The notes under the pieces are model-generated. The model was given only the letters and a program-made list of their open reading frames with translations, had not been told where the DNA came from and made no database searches. From positions 666,001 through 730,000 of the forward strand of contig NC_011027.1 of NCBI RefSeq assembly GCF_000020505.1: a stretch of 64,000 nt of DNA, given 5' to 3'. Below, in pieces: positions 41,184 through 49,671 of the stretch. The stretch comes from Chlorobaculum parvum NCIB 8327. Lineage in GTDB: Bacteria; Bacteroidota; Chlorobiia; Chlorobiales; Chlorobiaceae. Position 1 is the first letter of the stretch, and each line of letters begins with the position of its first letter. The position numbers and the translations under genes are program-made.

Positions 41184-42431
41184 ATGCTTGACTCTCTCTT
41201 GCTTTTTATCGAGTCCTTCAAAATCGACCCGTCCGTTGCCAAGCCGCTTGCCACCCTGATTGCAATCCTGGTCTCATTTTTACTGATCTGGATTGTTGAG
41301 GTCATTCTGAAAAATGTGCTTTTGCGTTTCATCCACCGGTTTGCGTCCAAAACGGCGACCCGTTTCGATGATCTGCTTGTCAAGCACAACGTCTTTGTCT
41401 GGGTAGCCCGCATGGTGCCGCCGGTGCTCGCTTATCGCATGGCCAAGCCCGTTTTGCAATTCTACCCCGATGCTGTGCCGCTGGTGCATGATGTGCTGGT
41501 TATTCTGTTCGCGTTCGTCGTCATTATGCTGCTGCTCTCGGCGCTCGATGTGGTGTACGAGTTCTTCGGGAGTCATCCGATCGGCAAGAAGCTACCGATA
41601 AAAAGCATCGTGCAGGTCTTCAAGACCATCGGCGTGTTTGTTGGCCTGATCATCGTCATCTCCCGGCTGATGGGCCAGTCGCCGGTTGTGTTTTTCAGCG
41701 GTATCGGCGCGTTTACGGCGGTGCTGCTGCTGATTTTCAAGGATTCCATCCTCGGTCTGGTGGCGGGTGTGCAGCTTTCGACCAACGATCTGGTGCGCAT
41801 CGGCGACTGGATCACGATGCCGAAATACGGCGCGGATGGTGACGTGATCGATATTTCGCTGGTGACTGTGTCGGTGCAGAACTTCGACAAGACCATTGTG
41901 GTGCTGCCGGCCTATACGCTCATCTCCGAAGGATTTAAAAACTGGCGGGGAATGCAGGAGTCGGACGGACGACGCATCAAGCGTTCCTTCAACATCGATA
42001 TGCAGAGCATCAGGTTTCTCGACGATGACCTTGCCAAAAAGATCGAGAACGTCCAGCTTTTGAAGTCTTACCTGCAAGAGCGGCGTCAGGAGATCGAGAA
42101 CTATAACCGGGCGGTCATGGTTGACGAAAACTCACCGGTCAATGGCCGCCGGATGACCAATCTTGGCACGTTCAGGGCCTATCTGGAGGCCTATGTGCGC
42201 AGCATGACCAAGATCAATTCCGATATGATGATTATGATCCGGTACCTCCAGCCGGATGCGTTCGGCTTGCCGTGCGAGGTCTATTGCTTCACCAGAACGA
42301 AAGACTGGGCGGCCTATGAGGCGATTCAGGCCGACATCATGGATCATATTTTCGCCGTGCTGCCGTTCTTCGAGCTGAGAGCTTATCAGCTCGAAGGCGC
42401 GGTGGTTCCGCCGTCAGCCGTCAAAGAGTAA
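41184..42431 (+). CDS. MscS-family mechanosensitive channel (YbdG-like)
   Basis: A 415-aa membrane protein with several N-terminal spans (residues 10-35, 68-85, 95-120, 140-160), a pore helix and beta domain of the MscS family (GIGAFTAVLLLIFKDSILGL, then NDLVRIGDWITMPKYGADG). A long C-terminal domain after about 260 and the motif VQNFDKTIVVLPAYTLISE resemble YbdG/MscM channels. It releases osmolytes upon hypo-osmotic shock. It overlaps the converging Nudix gene by 11 bases. Confidence 0.9.
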   Translation: MLDSLLLFIESFKIDPSVAKPLATLIAILVSFLLIWIVEVILKNVLLRFIHRFASKTATRFDDLLVKHNVFVWVARMVPPVLAYRMAKPVLQFYPDAVPLVHDVLVILFAFVVIMLLLSALDVVYEFFGSHPIGKKLPIKSIVQVFKTIGVFVGLIIVISRLMGQSPVVFFSGIGAFTAVLLLIFKDSILGLVAGVQLSTNDLVRIGDWITMPKYGADGDVIDISLVTVSVQNFDKTIVVLPAYTLISEGFKNWRGMQESDGRRIKRSFNIDMQSIRFLDDDLAKKIENVQLLKSYLQERRQEIENYNRAVMVDENSPVNGRRMTNLGTFRAYLEAYVRSMTKINSDMMIMIRYLQPDAFGLPCEVYCFTRTKDWAAYEAIQADIMDHIFAVLPFFELRAYQLEGAVVPPSAVKE

Positions 42432-42939
42432 GCGACAGGTCGCGTTCCGGCCACCGGCTCGCCTCGATGATGTGCGCGTGTAATGGAATGCGCACATTCG
42501 GCAGGTTGTCGGGGCTGTAAAATCCAGCCTCGAACACCTCGTGGTTGATGCGGATGTTCTCGTGTGCCGCCTGCACCCGATAGGCCACCACCATCAGCGA
42601 ACCGTACATTTCCGACTCGCGGTGCCACACACCGATCAGCTCTTCGATCGAACCTTCAAGTGACGTTTCCTCATACAGTTCCCGCAAGCAGCCATCTTCC
42701 GGGCGTTCGCCCGCTTCGAGAAAGCCGCCGGGCAGAGCCCATTCATTGAGCGCCGGCTCGTGCGCTCTGCGGATGAGCAGTAACTCATTATTTCGGTTGA
42801 GCGTAAACGCTACGGTCACCGGAGTGGGGTTGATATAGTGAATCCATCCGCATTGCGGACAGGTCATGCGCTCGCGTCCTTCGAGGCGTGCTTTATTCAG
42901 AGGGGTCGCGCAGTGCGGGCAGTAAACAAATGGCTTCAT
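42421..42939 (-). CDS. Nudix hydrolase with N-terminal zinc ribbon
   Basis: A 172-aa protein. The zinc ribbon has YCPHC and TCPQCG (two CxxC knuckles, about residues 7-27). The Nudix box reads GGFLEAGERPEDGCLRELYEETSLEG, split here as GGFLEAGERPEDG and RELYEETS. Such zinc-ribbon Nudix proteins include NADH pyrophosphatases (NudC) and ADP-ribose pyrophosphatases; this one lacks the full NudC C-terminal motif, so the substrate is left open. Confidence 0.88.
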   Translation of the reverse strand: MKPFVYCPHCATPLNKARLEGRERMTCPQCGWIHYINPTPVTVAFTLNRNNELLLIRRAHEPALNEWALPGGFLEAGERPEDGCLRELYEETSLEGSIEELIGVWHRESEMYGSLMVVAYRVQAAHENIRINHEVFEAGFYSPDNLPNVRIPLHAHIIEASRWPERDLSLTL

Positions 42940-43156
42940 ATTGTAATCGTTCGTATCGGTTCCTAAGTTTTAACTGGCTGGTCTGTGTTGTTGTCGTCAC
43001 CGTTTCACCAGAAAACGGGATGGGACTGCAAATAATTTCGAAGGTATCATTCTTGCTGCTGGGCCTTTGCAAACACCCCGAAACTTTTTGCCGGCATATC
43101 GGATTCTCCCAAGAAAAGCGGCACTCAATCGTGTAATTGAAAAGAATATCAAAGCT

Positions 43157-43627
43157 ATGGAATTACTGCAAGCAGGCCAGAAGGCTCCGGAATTCAAGAC
43201 AATCGATCAGGACGGCAATCCGGTATCCCTTAAAGATTACCGCGGTCGCAAGGTCATTCTCTATTTCTACCCCAAAGACAATACCCCGGGCTGTACCAAG
43301 GAGGCTTGTGCTTTTCGAGACAATTTGCCTAACTTTAAAAAGATAGATGCCGAAGTGCTCGGGGTGAGCGTCGATGGACAGAAAGCCCATCGTAAGTTCG
43401 CCGATAAATTCGAGTTACCCTTCACCCTTGTGGTCGATGAGGATAAAAAAATTGTCGAGGCATACGGCGTTTGGGGATTGAAAAAGTTCATGGGCAAAGA
43501 GTACATGGGCACCAATCGTGTGACCTATCTGATTGATGAACAGGGCGTTATCGAAAAGGTGTGGCCGAAGGTCAAACCGGAAATACATGCAGCGGAAGTG
43601 CTTGAGTGGTTGCAGCAAAAAGCGTGA
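43157..43627 (+). CDS. bcp: thiol peroxidase/bacterioferritin comigratory protein (peroxiredoxin)
   Basis: A 156-aa peroxiredoxin from MELLQAGQKAPEFK. The peroxidatic cysteine is in YFYPKDNTPGCTKEACAFRD at about residue 47 and a second cysteine follows five residues later, the typical atypical-2-Cys Bcp pattern. It reduces peroxides with thioredoxin. A longer in-frame start is not supported by family N-termini. It lies 3 bases before yqgE. Confidence 0.94.
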   Translation: MELLQAGQKAPEFKTIDQDGNPVSLKDYRGRKVILYFYPKDNTPGCTKEACAFRDNLPNFKKIDAEVLGVSVDGQKAHRKFADKFELPFTLVVDEDKKIVEAYGVWGLKKFMGKEYMGTNRVTYLIDEQGVIEKVWPKVKPEIHAAEVLEWLQQKA

Positions 43628-43630
43628 TAC

Positions 43631-44194
43631 ATGGATAACGAATTTGAAATGCTCAAAGCGGGCAAGTTGCTGATTGCTTCGGCTAATCTGCTTGAATCCA
43701 ATTTCAAGCGGACCGTTCTGCTTATGTGCGAGCACAATGACGAGGGCTCTATCGGTTTCATTCTGAACAAACCGATGGAGTTCAAGGTCTGCGAGGCCAT
43801 CAGCGGCTTCGACGAGATCGATGAGCCGTTGCACATGGGTGGCCCGGTGCAGGTCGATACGGTACACTTTCTGCACACCCGTGGCGATGTGATTGACGAT
43901 GCTCAGGAAGTTCTGCCCGGACTGTTCTGGGGCGGCGACAAGGAGCAACTCAGCTACCTGATCAACACTGGCGTCATCAGGCCGTCCGAAGTGCGCTTCT
44001 TTCTCGGTTACGCCGGCTGGAGCGCAGGTCAGCTCAAGGATGAGTTCGAAGAGGGTTCATGGTACACTGCCGATGCGTCGAACGAGCAGGTTTTCACCGA
44101 CGAGTACGAGCGCATGTGGAGCCGAACCGTCCGATCCAAAGGCGGTGATTACTGCCTTGTTGCCAATTCTCCCGAGCTGCCGGGTATGAACTGA
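43631..44194 (+). CDS. yqgE: UPF0301/AlgH-family protein YqgE
   Basis: A 187-aa cytosolic protein. Family signatures are GKLLIASANLLESNFKRTV, GSIGFILNKP, LHMGGPVQVDTVHFLH and FFLGYAGWSAGQLKDE. The family has no established reaction; AlgH is named from alginate control in Pseudomonas. It probably is cotranscribed with bcp. Confidence 0.92.
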   Translation: MDNEFEMLKAGKLLIASANLLESNFKRTVLLMCEHNDEGSIGFILNKPMEFKVCEAISGFDEIDEPLHMGGPVQVDTVHFLHTRGDVIDDAQEVLPGLFWGGDKEQLSYLINTGVIRPSEVRFFLGYAGWSAGQLKDEFEEGSWYTADASNEQVFTDEYERMWSRTVRSKGGDYCLVANSPELPGMN

Positions 44195-44234
44195 TTGAAA
44201 AAACGCATCAGGGGTGTATCCACAGATTCTGAAA

Positions 44235-44262
44235 GGGCAGTTCCAGCAAGTTGGGACTGCCC
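44235..44262 (+). terminator. terminator after yqgE
   Basis: GGGCAGTTCCA (44235-44245) pairs with TGGGACTGCCC (44252-44262) with one G-U, over a 6-base loop, followed by TCTCTGTTTTC. Confidence 0.8.
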
Positions 44263-44327
44263 TCTCTGTTTTCAGGCAAGCGCTTCAGATTTGTTTACCA
44301 TTCGGAACTCTTCTGCATGAACCATTG

Positions 44328-44356
44328 TTGATAATGCGAGTAGAAAATGTTATCTA
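44328..44356 (+). promoter_or_regulatory. sigma-70 promoter of tmRNA
   Basis: TTGATA (44328-44333) and TATCTA (44351-44356) are spaced 17 bases. Transcription should start near 44363, giving a short 5' leader that RNase P would remove before the mature end. Confidence 0.65.
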
Positions 44357-44392
44357 CTCTCAGCATGCGCAAGCATGGTTCTTTGACTTACT

Positions 44393-44793
44393 GGGGATGA
44401 CAGGCTTTCGACAGGATACGTGTGAGATGTCGTTGCACTCCGAGTTTCAGCATGGACGGACTCGTTAAACAAGTCTATGTACCATTAGATGCAGACGATT
44501 ATTCGTATGCAATGGCTGCCTGATTAGCACAAGTTAACTCAGACGCCATCGTCCTGCGGTGAATGCGCTTACTCTGAAGCCGCCGGATGGCATAACCCGC
44601 GCTTGAGCCTACGGGTTCGCGCAAGTAAGCTCCGTACATTCATGCCCGAGGGGCTGTGCGGGTAATTTCTCGGGATAAGGGGACGAACGCTGCTGGCGGT
44701 GTAATCGGCCCACGAAAACCCAATCACCAGAGATGAGTGTGGTGACTGCATCGAGCAGTGTTTTGGACGCGGGTTCAAGTCCCGCCATCTCCA
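44393..44793 (+). ncRNA. ssrA: transfer-messenger RNA (one-piece)
   Basis: Rescues stalled ribosomes. The 5' end GGGGATGACAGGCTTTCGAC is typical, and the 3' end has the T-arm GCGGGTTCAAGTCCCGC and CATCTCCA. The acceptor stem pairs GGGGATG with CATCTCC. The CCA tail is not encoded (CAA follows the discriminator). The tag frame starts at the resume codon GCA at 44491 and gives ADDYSYAMAA, then TGA at 44521-44523, ending in the AA degron. The mature length is 401 nt before CCA addition. Short open frames crossing this stretch are not genes. Confidence 0.97.
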
Positions 44794-44805
44794 CAAAGAC
44801 AATTC

Positions 44806-44841
44806 AGGCAAGTTCGTCAGTATGAGGGCTTGCCTTTTTTT
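44806..44841 (+). terminator. intrinsic terminator of tmRNA
   Basis: AGGCAAG (44806-44812) pairs with CTTGCCT (44829-44835), followed by a run of seven T residues. Confidence 0.88.
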
Positions 44842-44932
44842 GTTTGTTCTTTTTCAGATTGGGCATGGCCTGTCATCGTAAAAATGGATACTTTGAAAAG
44901 GAAACCCTTTTATTCAGTATCGGAGAAACACT

Positions 44933-45493
44933 ATGAGACCCTTCAAACTTCTCGCTATTTCAGTTCTCTGCGGTATGTCCATGCTGCTGGCTAATGTGGC
45001 GACTGCCCGGCTTGAGGTTGATCCTGCCGCGAGCAAAACACCAGTCAAGATATTCAAGTATCCGCTTGTAAAGGCGTGCCCTGATGTTAAAGCCGACCTT
45101 ACCCTGACGCAGGGGAAGAACGGCATGGTCACTCTTGTCGGAACGGTGACCAATGTGGGCAAGCAGGACTATATGGTTGATTCGGTTGCGGAAGTGATCA
45201 TGAATCTCAGCTATGCTCCGCAATACTCTTACGCTATGACAGGGGTATCCGAGGTGCTCGTCACCAAACCGTTCGGCATGCTCAAGGCTGGAGCTTCCAT
45301 AGACATCAATGCCAGATACCAGATACCGGATTTCGTCAGTTGGGCTCCGGCAGGTATGAAAGGCAACGCCAGGCGCCTGTTCACCCTTCGTGTTATCAAG
45401 CGCGATATGTCCTCTTTCAAGGCGGGCGAAGATTGCAATGCGGAAAACAATGTGATCGCCAAAACGGTCAACTACCGGGCTGTGAAGCAGTGA
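44933..45493 (+). CDS. secreted hypothetical protein
   Basis: A 186-aa protein with a signal peptide (MRPFKLLAISVLCGMSMLLA, cleavage near ATARLE). The mature part looks all-beta, with ADLTLTQGKNGMVTLVGTV and KAGASIDINARYQIPDF, reminiscent of CARDB-like immunoglobulin folds, but I cannot assign a family. It has two cysteines that could form a disulfide (ACPDVK, EDCNAE). Start follows CGGAG. It is monocistronic or read with mutT, 52 bases on. Confidence 0.75.
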   Translation: MRPFKLLAISVLCGMSMLLANVATARLEVDPAASKTPVKIFKYPLVKACPDVKADLTLTQGKNGMVTLVGTVTNVGKQDYMVDSVAEVIMNLSYAPQYSYAMTGVSEVLVTKPFGMLKAGASIDINARYQIPDFVSWAPAGMKGNARRLFTLRVIKRDMSSFKAGEDCNAENNVIAKTVNYRAVKQ

Positions 45494-45545
45494 TGGGTTT
45501 GGTTTATGTCGTGGTTTTTAAGTTTATCGTTGTTGCCTGATTTTT

Positions 45546-45947
45546 ATGCACATAGGTGATGTGGTTTGCGCCATCATTGAGCGCGATGGAAAGTTTCTCA
45601 TAGCTCGGCGGCCGGACGACGGAAGGCATCTGGCGCGGAAGTGGGAGTTTCCGGGCGGGAAAGTTGAGCCGGGGGAGTCGGCGACTGCCGCCTTGGCGCG
45701 GGAGCTTCGAGAGGAGCTCGACGTGTCGGTAACGATTATCGAGCAACTGACCCCTGTGGAGCATCGCTATCCGGAGCTTTCGCTGCGGTTGATCGCTTTC
45801 CGTTGTCGCTTGACGAGTGGCACGCCGCAGGCTGGGGCTCATGAGGAGTTGCGCTGGATTGGTATCGAGGAGGTCGCGGATTACGATTTTCCTGAAGCCG
45901 ATCTTCCCATTCTTGCCGAGTATCGCATCAAAAACTCTTTTCAGTAA
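45546..45947 (+). CDS. mutT: MutT-type Nudix hydrolase (8-oxo-dGTP diphosphatase)
   Basis: A 133-aa Nudix protein. The box GGKVEPGESATAALAREL continues as REELDVSV. The N-terminal VVCAIIERDGKFLIARRPDD and the WEFPGGK motif are typical of MutT, which sanitises 8-oxo-dGTP. It is short, as MutT is. A different NTP substrate is possible. Confidence 0.88.
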   Translation: MHIGDVVCAIIERDGKFLIARRPDDGRHLARKWEFPGGKVEPGESATAALARELREELDVSVTIIEQLTPVEHRYPELSLRLIAFRCRLTSGTPQAGAHEELRWIGIEEVADYDFPEADLPILAEYRIKNSFQ

Positions 45948-46264
45948 ACGAAGTCAGCCGATTCTGATTCTCCTGATTGAGCAATTTTGCTTTTTGTATT
46001 CCGTTTGCGCTTGCGATTTACCGCTTATGTTTTTCAGCTCACAATTTAGTTCGCTTGTACAGGCGAATTGTCTCTCCCTGGTACCGTATACATACCTCTT
46101 TTTCTCGTTTAACCCCTTGTCAGGTAGGCTTTTATCCGGAGTCGTTATGTCTGTAGGATACGCCACCCGGTAAGGTGCACCCTATGTTTGATTTCATTCC
46201 GGGCGCCGCTGGTTTTCCAAGGTTATTGACACGGAGAGGGGTCGCTCGATAGCGGAGATGAGTT
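45948..46264. other. gap between mutT and the short ORF
   Basis: About 320 bases with no supported gene. A TTGACA lies at 46226-46231 close to the short ORF that follows; its -10 partner is weak. Confidence 0.35.
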
Positions 46265-46444
46265 ATGAAGGTTTTGAACATTAGCCAATTAGAATTTTCA
46301 GCCCCTGTTTTTGCATTCCGTAATCAGTTCGGTTTTTCGGCTGACGAACATTGTAAAAGCAATTGCTGTAAAGCTGTTATGAGCAGCAAGGGTGTGGAAA
46401 AAATGCTTTTTGGTGTGTATCCGATTCTGTTCCCAAAAATCTGA
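46265..46444 (+). CDS. possible 59-residue peptide with clustered cysteines
   Basis: Below the usual length cut-offs. An ATG preceded by GGAG (46252-46255) opens 59 codons. The product begins MKVLNISQLEFSAPVFAF and has a His-Cys-x3-Cys-Cys cluster (EHCKSNCCK, about residues 29-37) before a hydrophobic tail. The stop lies 22 bases ahead of the recQ start, as expected for a leader gene. I recognise no family. It may equally be chance. Confidence 0.35.
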   Translation: MKVLNISQLEFSAPVFAFRNQFGFSADEHCKSNCCKAVMSSKGVEKMLFGVYPILFPKI

Positions 46445-46466
46445 TGTGTCTTTGATCCTCTTCTTT

Positions 46467-48296
46467 ATGGAAAGCCATACTCCATCCTTACAAACGTCTC
46501 CACTTAACGATGCCTTGCACCGGATTTTCGGTTTTCACTCGTTTCGTCCAAACCAGGAAGAGATTGTCCGCGCGCTGATGGGTGGGCGGGACGTGTTCGC
46601 CGTCATGCCGACTGGCGGTGGCAAGTCGCTTTGCTACCAGCTTCCCGCAGTGCTGATGCCCGGCACCGCGCTGGTCGTCAGCCCGCTGATCTCACTCATG
46701 AAAGATCAGGTCGATGCAGCCCGCTTGAACGGCATTAAGGCAGCGTTCCTGAACAGCTCGCTCGATTTCACGGATCAGTCCGCCGTGCTCCGCTCGCTCC
46801 AGTCCGGTGATCTCGACCTGCTCTACGTCGCGCCGGAACGCTTCGCGCTCGACCAGTTCCGCGAGCTGCTCGCGGGTTGCTGCATCAGCATCGCGGTGAT
46901 CGACGAGGCACACTGCATCTCCGAATGGGGCCACGATTTTCGGCCCGACTACCTTTCGCTCTCCTCGCTGGTCGAGCTGCTGCCCGACGTACCGGTCGCG
47001 GCCTTCACAGCCACCGCCACGCAGAAGGTGCAGCGTGACATTGTCAGCAAGCTCGGACTGCGCGATCCGTTCGTGCTGCGCGCCTCGTTCGACCGCCCGA
47101 ACCTCACCTACGAAGTGCGCTTCAAGGAGGCGGGCGAGAGCCAGCTCGTGTCGCTCCTGAATGAGTTTTCAGGCCAGTCGGGCATCATCTACCGCACCAG
47201 CCGCAAGAGCGTCAACGACACGGCGGCCATGTTGCAAAAGCGTGGCATTCGCGCCCTGCCGTACCACGCGGGCCTCGCCGACCGCGAGCGGCACGACAAC
47301 CAGGAGGCGTTCATTCGCGACGAAGTTGACGTCATCGTGGCCACGGTGGCCTTCGGCATGGGCATCGACAAATCGAATGTGCGCTTTGTCATCCACGCCG
47401 ACCTGCCGAAAAGCATCGAGAGTTACTATCAGGAGACCGGACGCGCTGGGCGCGACGGCGAAAATTCCCGCTGCATCATGCTCTTTTCGCACGCCGACAT
47501 TCCGAAAGTGCGCTTTTTCATCGACGCGATGCTCGACGAAGACGAACGTCGCCGGGCGCTCGACGCGCTCTCGAAGGTGGTGGCGTTCGCCTCCTCCACG
47601 GTGTGCCGCCGCCGGATGCTGCTCGAACACTTCGACGAAGAGCTGCCGGGCGACAACTGCGGTTCGTGCGACGTCTGTCAGGGCTTGCACGAAGTGACCG
47701 ACTGCACGGTCGAAGCGCAGATGGTGCTCTCCACCATCGTCCGCACCGACTCGCGCTTCGGCGCGACGCACCTGGTCGATATTCTGCTCGGCAGCAAGAA
47801 CCAGAAAATTCTGGAGTTCGGCCACGATCGCCTCAAGGTCTATGGCATCGGCAAAGGCCACGACAAGAAGTTCTGGCGACGCCTCATCGACGACCTCATG
47901 GCTCGTAAAGCCCTCGGTCGCTCCGAAGGCCTCTACCCGGTACCCTACCTGCTCGAAGGCGGAGTAAGGATTCTCAAGGGCGAGGAAAAGGTCGAGATGG
48001 TCAGGATCAAGGCGAAAAAGGGCAAATCCGCAGCAGCCAAACGCGGCGGCCTCGACGCGCTATCGGAAGCCGAAAAGCAGCTCTTCGAACAACTCCGGAC
48101 GCTTCGCAAAAAGCTCGCCGACGAGCAGGATATTCCACCGTACATGGTGTTTTCGGATAAGACTCTCGTCGAACTGAGTGTTGTCAAACCCACGACCCGC
48201 GACGAAATGCTCGCAGTATCGGGGATTGGCGAAGTGAAGCTGGAGCGGTATGCGGAGCCTTTTTTGGAAGTGATTGGGGAGTTTACGGGCGGGTGA
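46467..48296 (+). CDS. recQ: ATP-dependent DNA helicase RecQ
   Basis: A 609-aa 3'-5' helicase, starting at MESHTPSLQTSPLND. Motif I is MPTGGGKS with Lys53, motif II DEAH (146-149), motif VI QETGRAGRDG. The RQC zinc site uses Cys380, Cys398, Cys401 and Cys404. A C-terminal HRDC domain (about 530-609, LFEQLRTLRKKLADEQ, VSGIGEVKLERY) is present. Length and order match E. coli RecQ. Confidence 0.95.
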   Translation: MESHTPSLQTSPLNDALHRIFGFHSFRPNQEEIVRALMGGRDVFAVMPTGGGKSLCYQLPAVLMPGTALVVSPLISLMKDQVDAARLNGIKAAFLNSSLDFTDQSAVLRSLQSGDLDLLYVAPERFALDQFRELLAGCCISIAVIDEAHCISEWGHDFRPDYLSLSSLVELLPDVPVAAFTATATQKVQRDIVSKLGLRDPFVLRASFDRPNLTYEVRFKEAGESQLVSLLNEFSGQSGIIYRTSRKSVNDTAAMLQKRGIRALPYHAGLADRERHDNQEAFIRDEVDVIVATVAFGMGIDKSNVRFVIHADLPKSIESYYQETGRAGRDGENSRCIMLFSHADIPKVRFFIDAMLDEDERRRALDALSKVVAFASSTVCRRRMLLEHFDEELPGDNCGSCDVCQGLHEVTDCTVEAQMVLSTIVRTDSRFGATHLVDILLGSKNQKILEFGHDRLKVYGIGKGHDKKFWRRLIDDLMARKALGRSEGLYPVPYLLEGGVRILKGEEKVEMVRIKAKKGKSAAAKRGGLDALSEAEKQLFEQLRTLRKKLADEQDIPPYMVFSDKTLVELSVVKPTTRDEMLAVSGIGEVKLERYAEPFLEVIGEFTGG

Positions 48297-48494
48297 TCAC
48301 TTTTTTTTGAGATAACTGATGCCAGCTCAAGCTGATAACTTTTTCCCGCTCTGCAACAGTGCAGGGGGAAAACATCCTTATCGAGCTGGAGAGTTGATCT
48401 ATGCAAAAGAGTCTTTCTGCTTTTTCTGAGATAGTCAGATCAGCTAAACATTTTTTACTACAAAAATCCTGCTCATTGGGAGGCATCATCCGCT

Positions 48495-49406
48495 ATGAAG
48501 AAAAGAAAGCAGCATTATGTTTGGCGCCATTATTTGAAGCCTTGGGCTACGGATGACAAAGTATTTTGCCTAAGAGAAAATAATGTATTCCAGTCGAACT
48601 TAATGGGGATTGCTAATGAGAGAGACTTCTATAGACTGAAAGAACTAAGCCAAGCCGACATCGATTTCATAGAAAAAATCGCGATTGATCCTTCGCCAGC
48701 ATTCCTTCAAAAGCTACACAAGGACTTGATCAAGCAATTCAACTTTATATTTGAGTTAAGGAACTTCGTTCAAGACCAAGGGATTACTAATCCAGACATA
48801 AGTGAAAGAATTGAAGAAGCAGTAAATAACCTTGAAGAGGATTTTCATGATAGAATTGAGGACAGTGTTATCGGATATCTGAAATCTATTCTCTCCGGCG
48901 ATACAAAATTTCTCGAAACAGACGAAGGGTTTATGAATTTCATATATTTTCTTTGCGTTCAATACATGAGGACAAAGAAAATAAAGAAAAGTGTTCTCGC
49001 TAACGTAAATCCTCCAAAACATATCAATCTTGAAAAGATATGGAACATCCTAAGCCATATTTATGCGACTAATATGGGCTGGAGTCTTTACGCCGATAGA
49101 AGCAGCCTCCAGTTTGTATTGCTCGAAAACCAATCATCGACGCAATTTGTTACGGGTGATCAGCCTGTGATTAACACATATGGTACGGGTGATCCCAAGA
49201 AGCCTCCGCAACGATTGGAATTTTATTACCCTATTTCTCCATTTATTGCTTTGCTATTGGTTGATCAGAAGAATAATGTAGAAGAAAAGAGACGGACGAT
49301 AGGCCATGCTCAGGTGATGGCTTATAATGAATACATAGTAAGGAATAGTCATGAGCAGCTATATGCAGCTACCAGAGAATCGTTGGAGATGTATGTGCAT
49401 TTATAA
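48495..49406 (+). CDS. DUF4238 domain protein
   Basis: A 303-aa protein of the DUF4238 family, of unknown function. The N-terminal MKKRKQHYVWRHYLKPWA with NNVFQSNLMGIANERDFYRL is the family hallmark; later segments are FINFIYFLCVQYMRT-like hydrophobic helix (FMNFIYFLCVQYMRTKK) and TQFVTGDQPVINTYG. It has no signal peptide. The gene looks much more AT-rich than recQ and thiF on either side and is monocistronic, which suggests acquisition. Family members often sit in variable or defence-rich regions, but no partner is seen here. Confidence 0.8.
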   Translation: MKKRKQHYVWRHYLKPWATDDKVFCLRENNVFQSNLMGIANERDFYRLKELSQADIDFIEKIAIDPSPAFLQKLHKDLIKQFNFIFELRNFVQDQGITNPDISERIEEAVNNLEEDFHDRIEDSVIGYLKSILSGDTKFLETDEGFMNFIYFLCVQYMRTKKIKKSVLANVNPPKHINLEKIWNILSHIYATNMGWSLYADRSSLQFVLLENQSSTQFVTGDQPVINTYGTGDPKKPPQRLEFYYPISPFIALLLVDQKNNVEEKRRTIGHAQVMAYNEYIVRNSHEQLYAATRESLEMYVHL

Positions 49407-49671
49407 TAGAAATGAAATGAATAAGAAATTGAAAAGATTCATATCTCTGGAGTTCAAATTGGGATTAGCTTTGTGTTTTTTCTCAAGAAAGCATGTCGAA
49501 GCAATGATCCTTAGGATGTAATAAGGCATTTATCGGTAGTAAGTTTTCCTTTTGGTAGTGTTAAGGAAATTGTAGGCTACGCTGATATAGATATACCAAT
49601 ACTTCCACATCTCGCACAAATTTACAAAAAAGTCAACAAACCTCTCCTTGTAGGTTTCCGATTCCCCTTTT

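Noticed and set aside
44214-44468. 84-codon frame between yqgE and tmRNA
   Set aside because: It runs through the yqgE terminator, the tmRNA promoter and the tmRNA 5' end.
44569-44811. Short minus-strand frames over the tmRNA
   Set aside because: They are translations of the tmRNA structure, a frequent false annotation.
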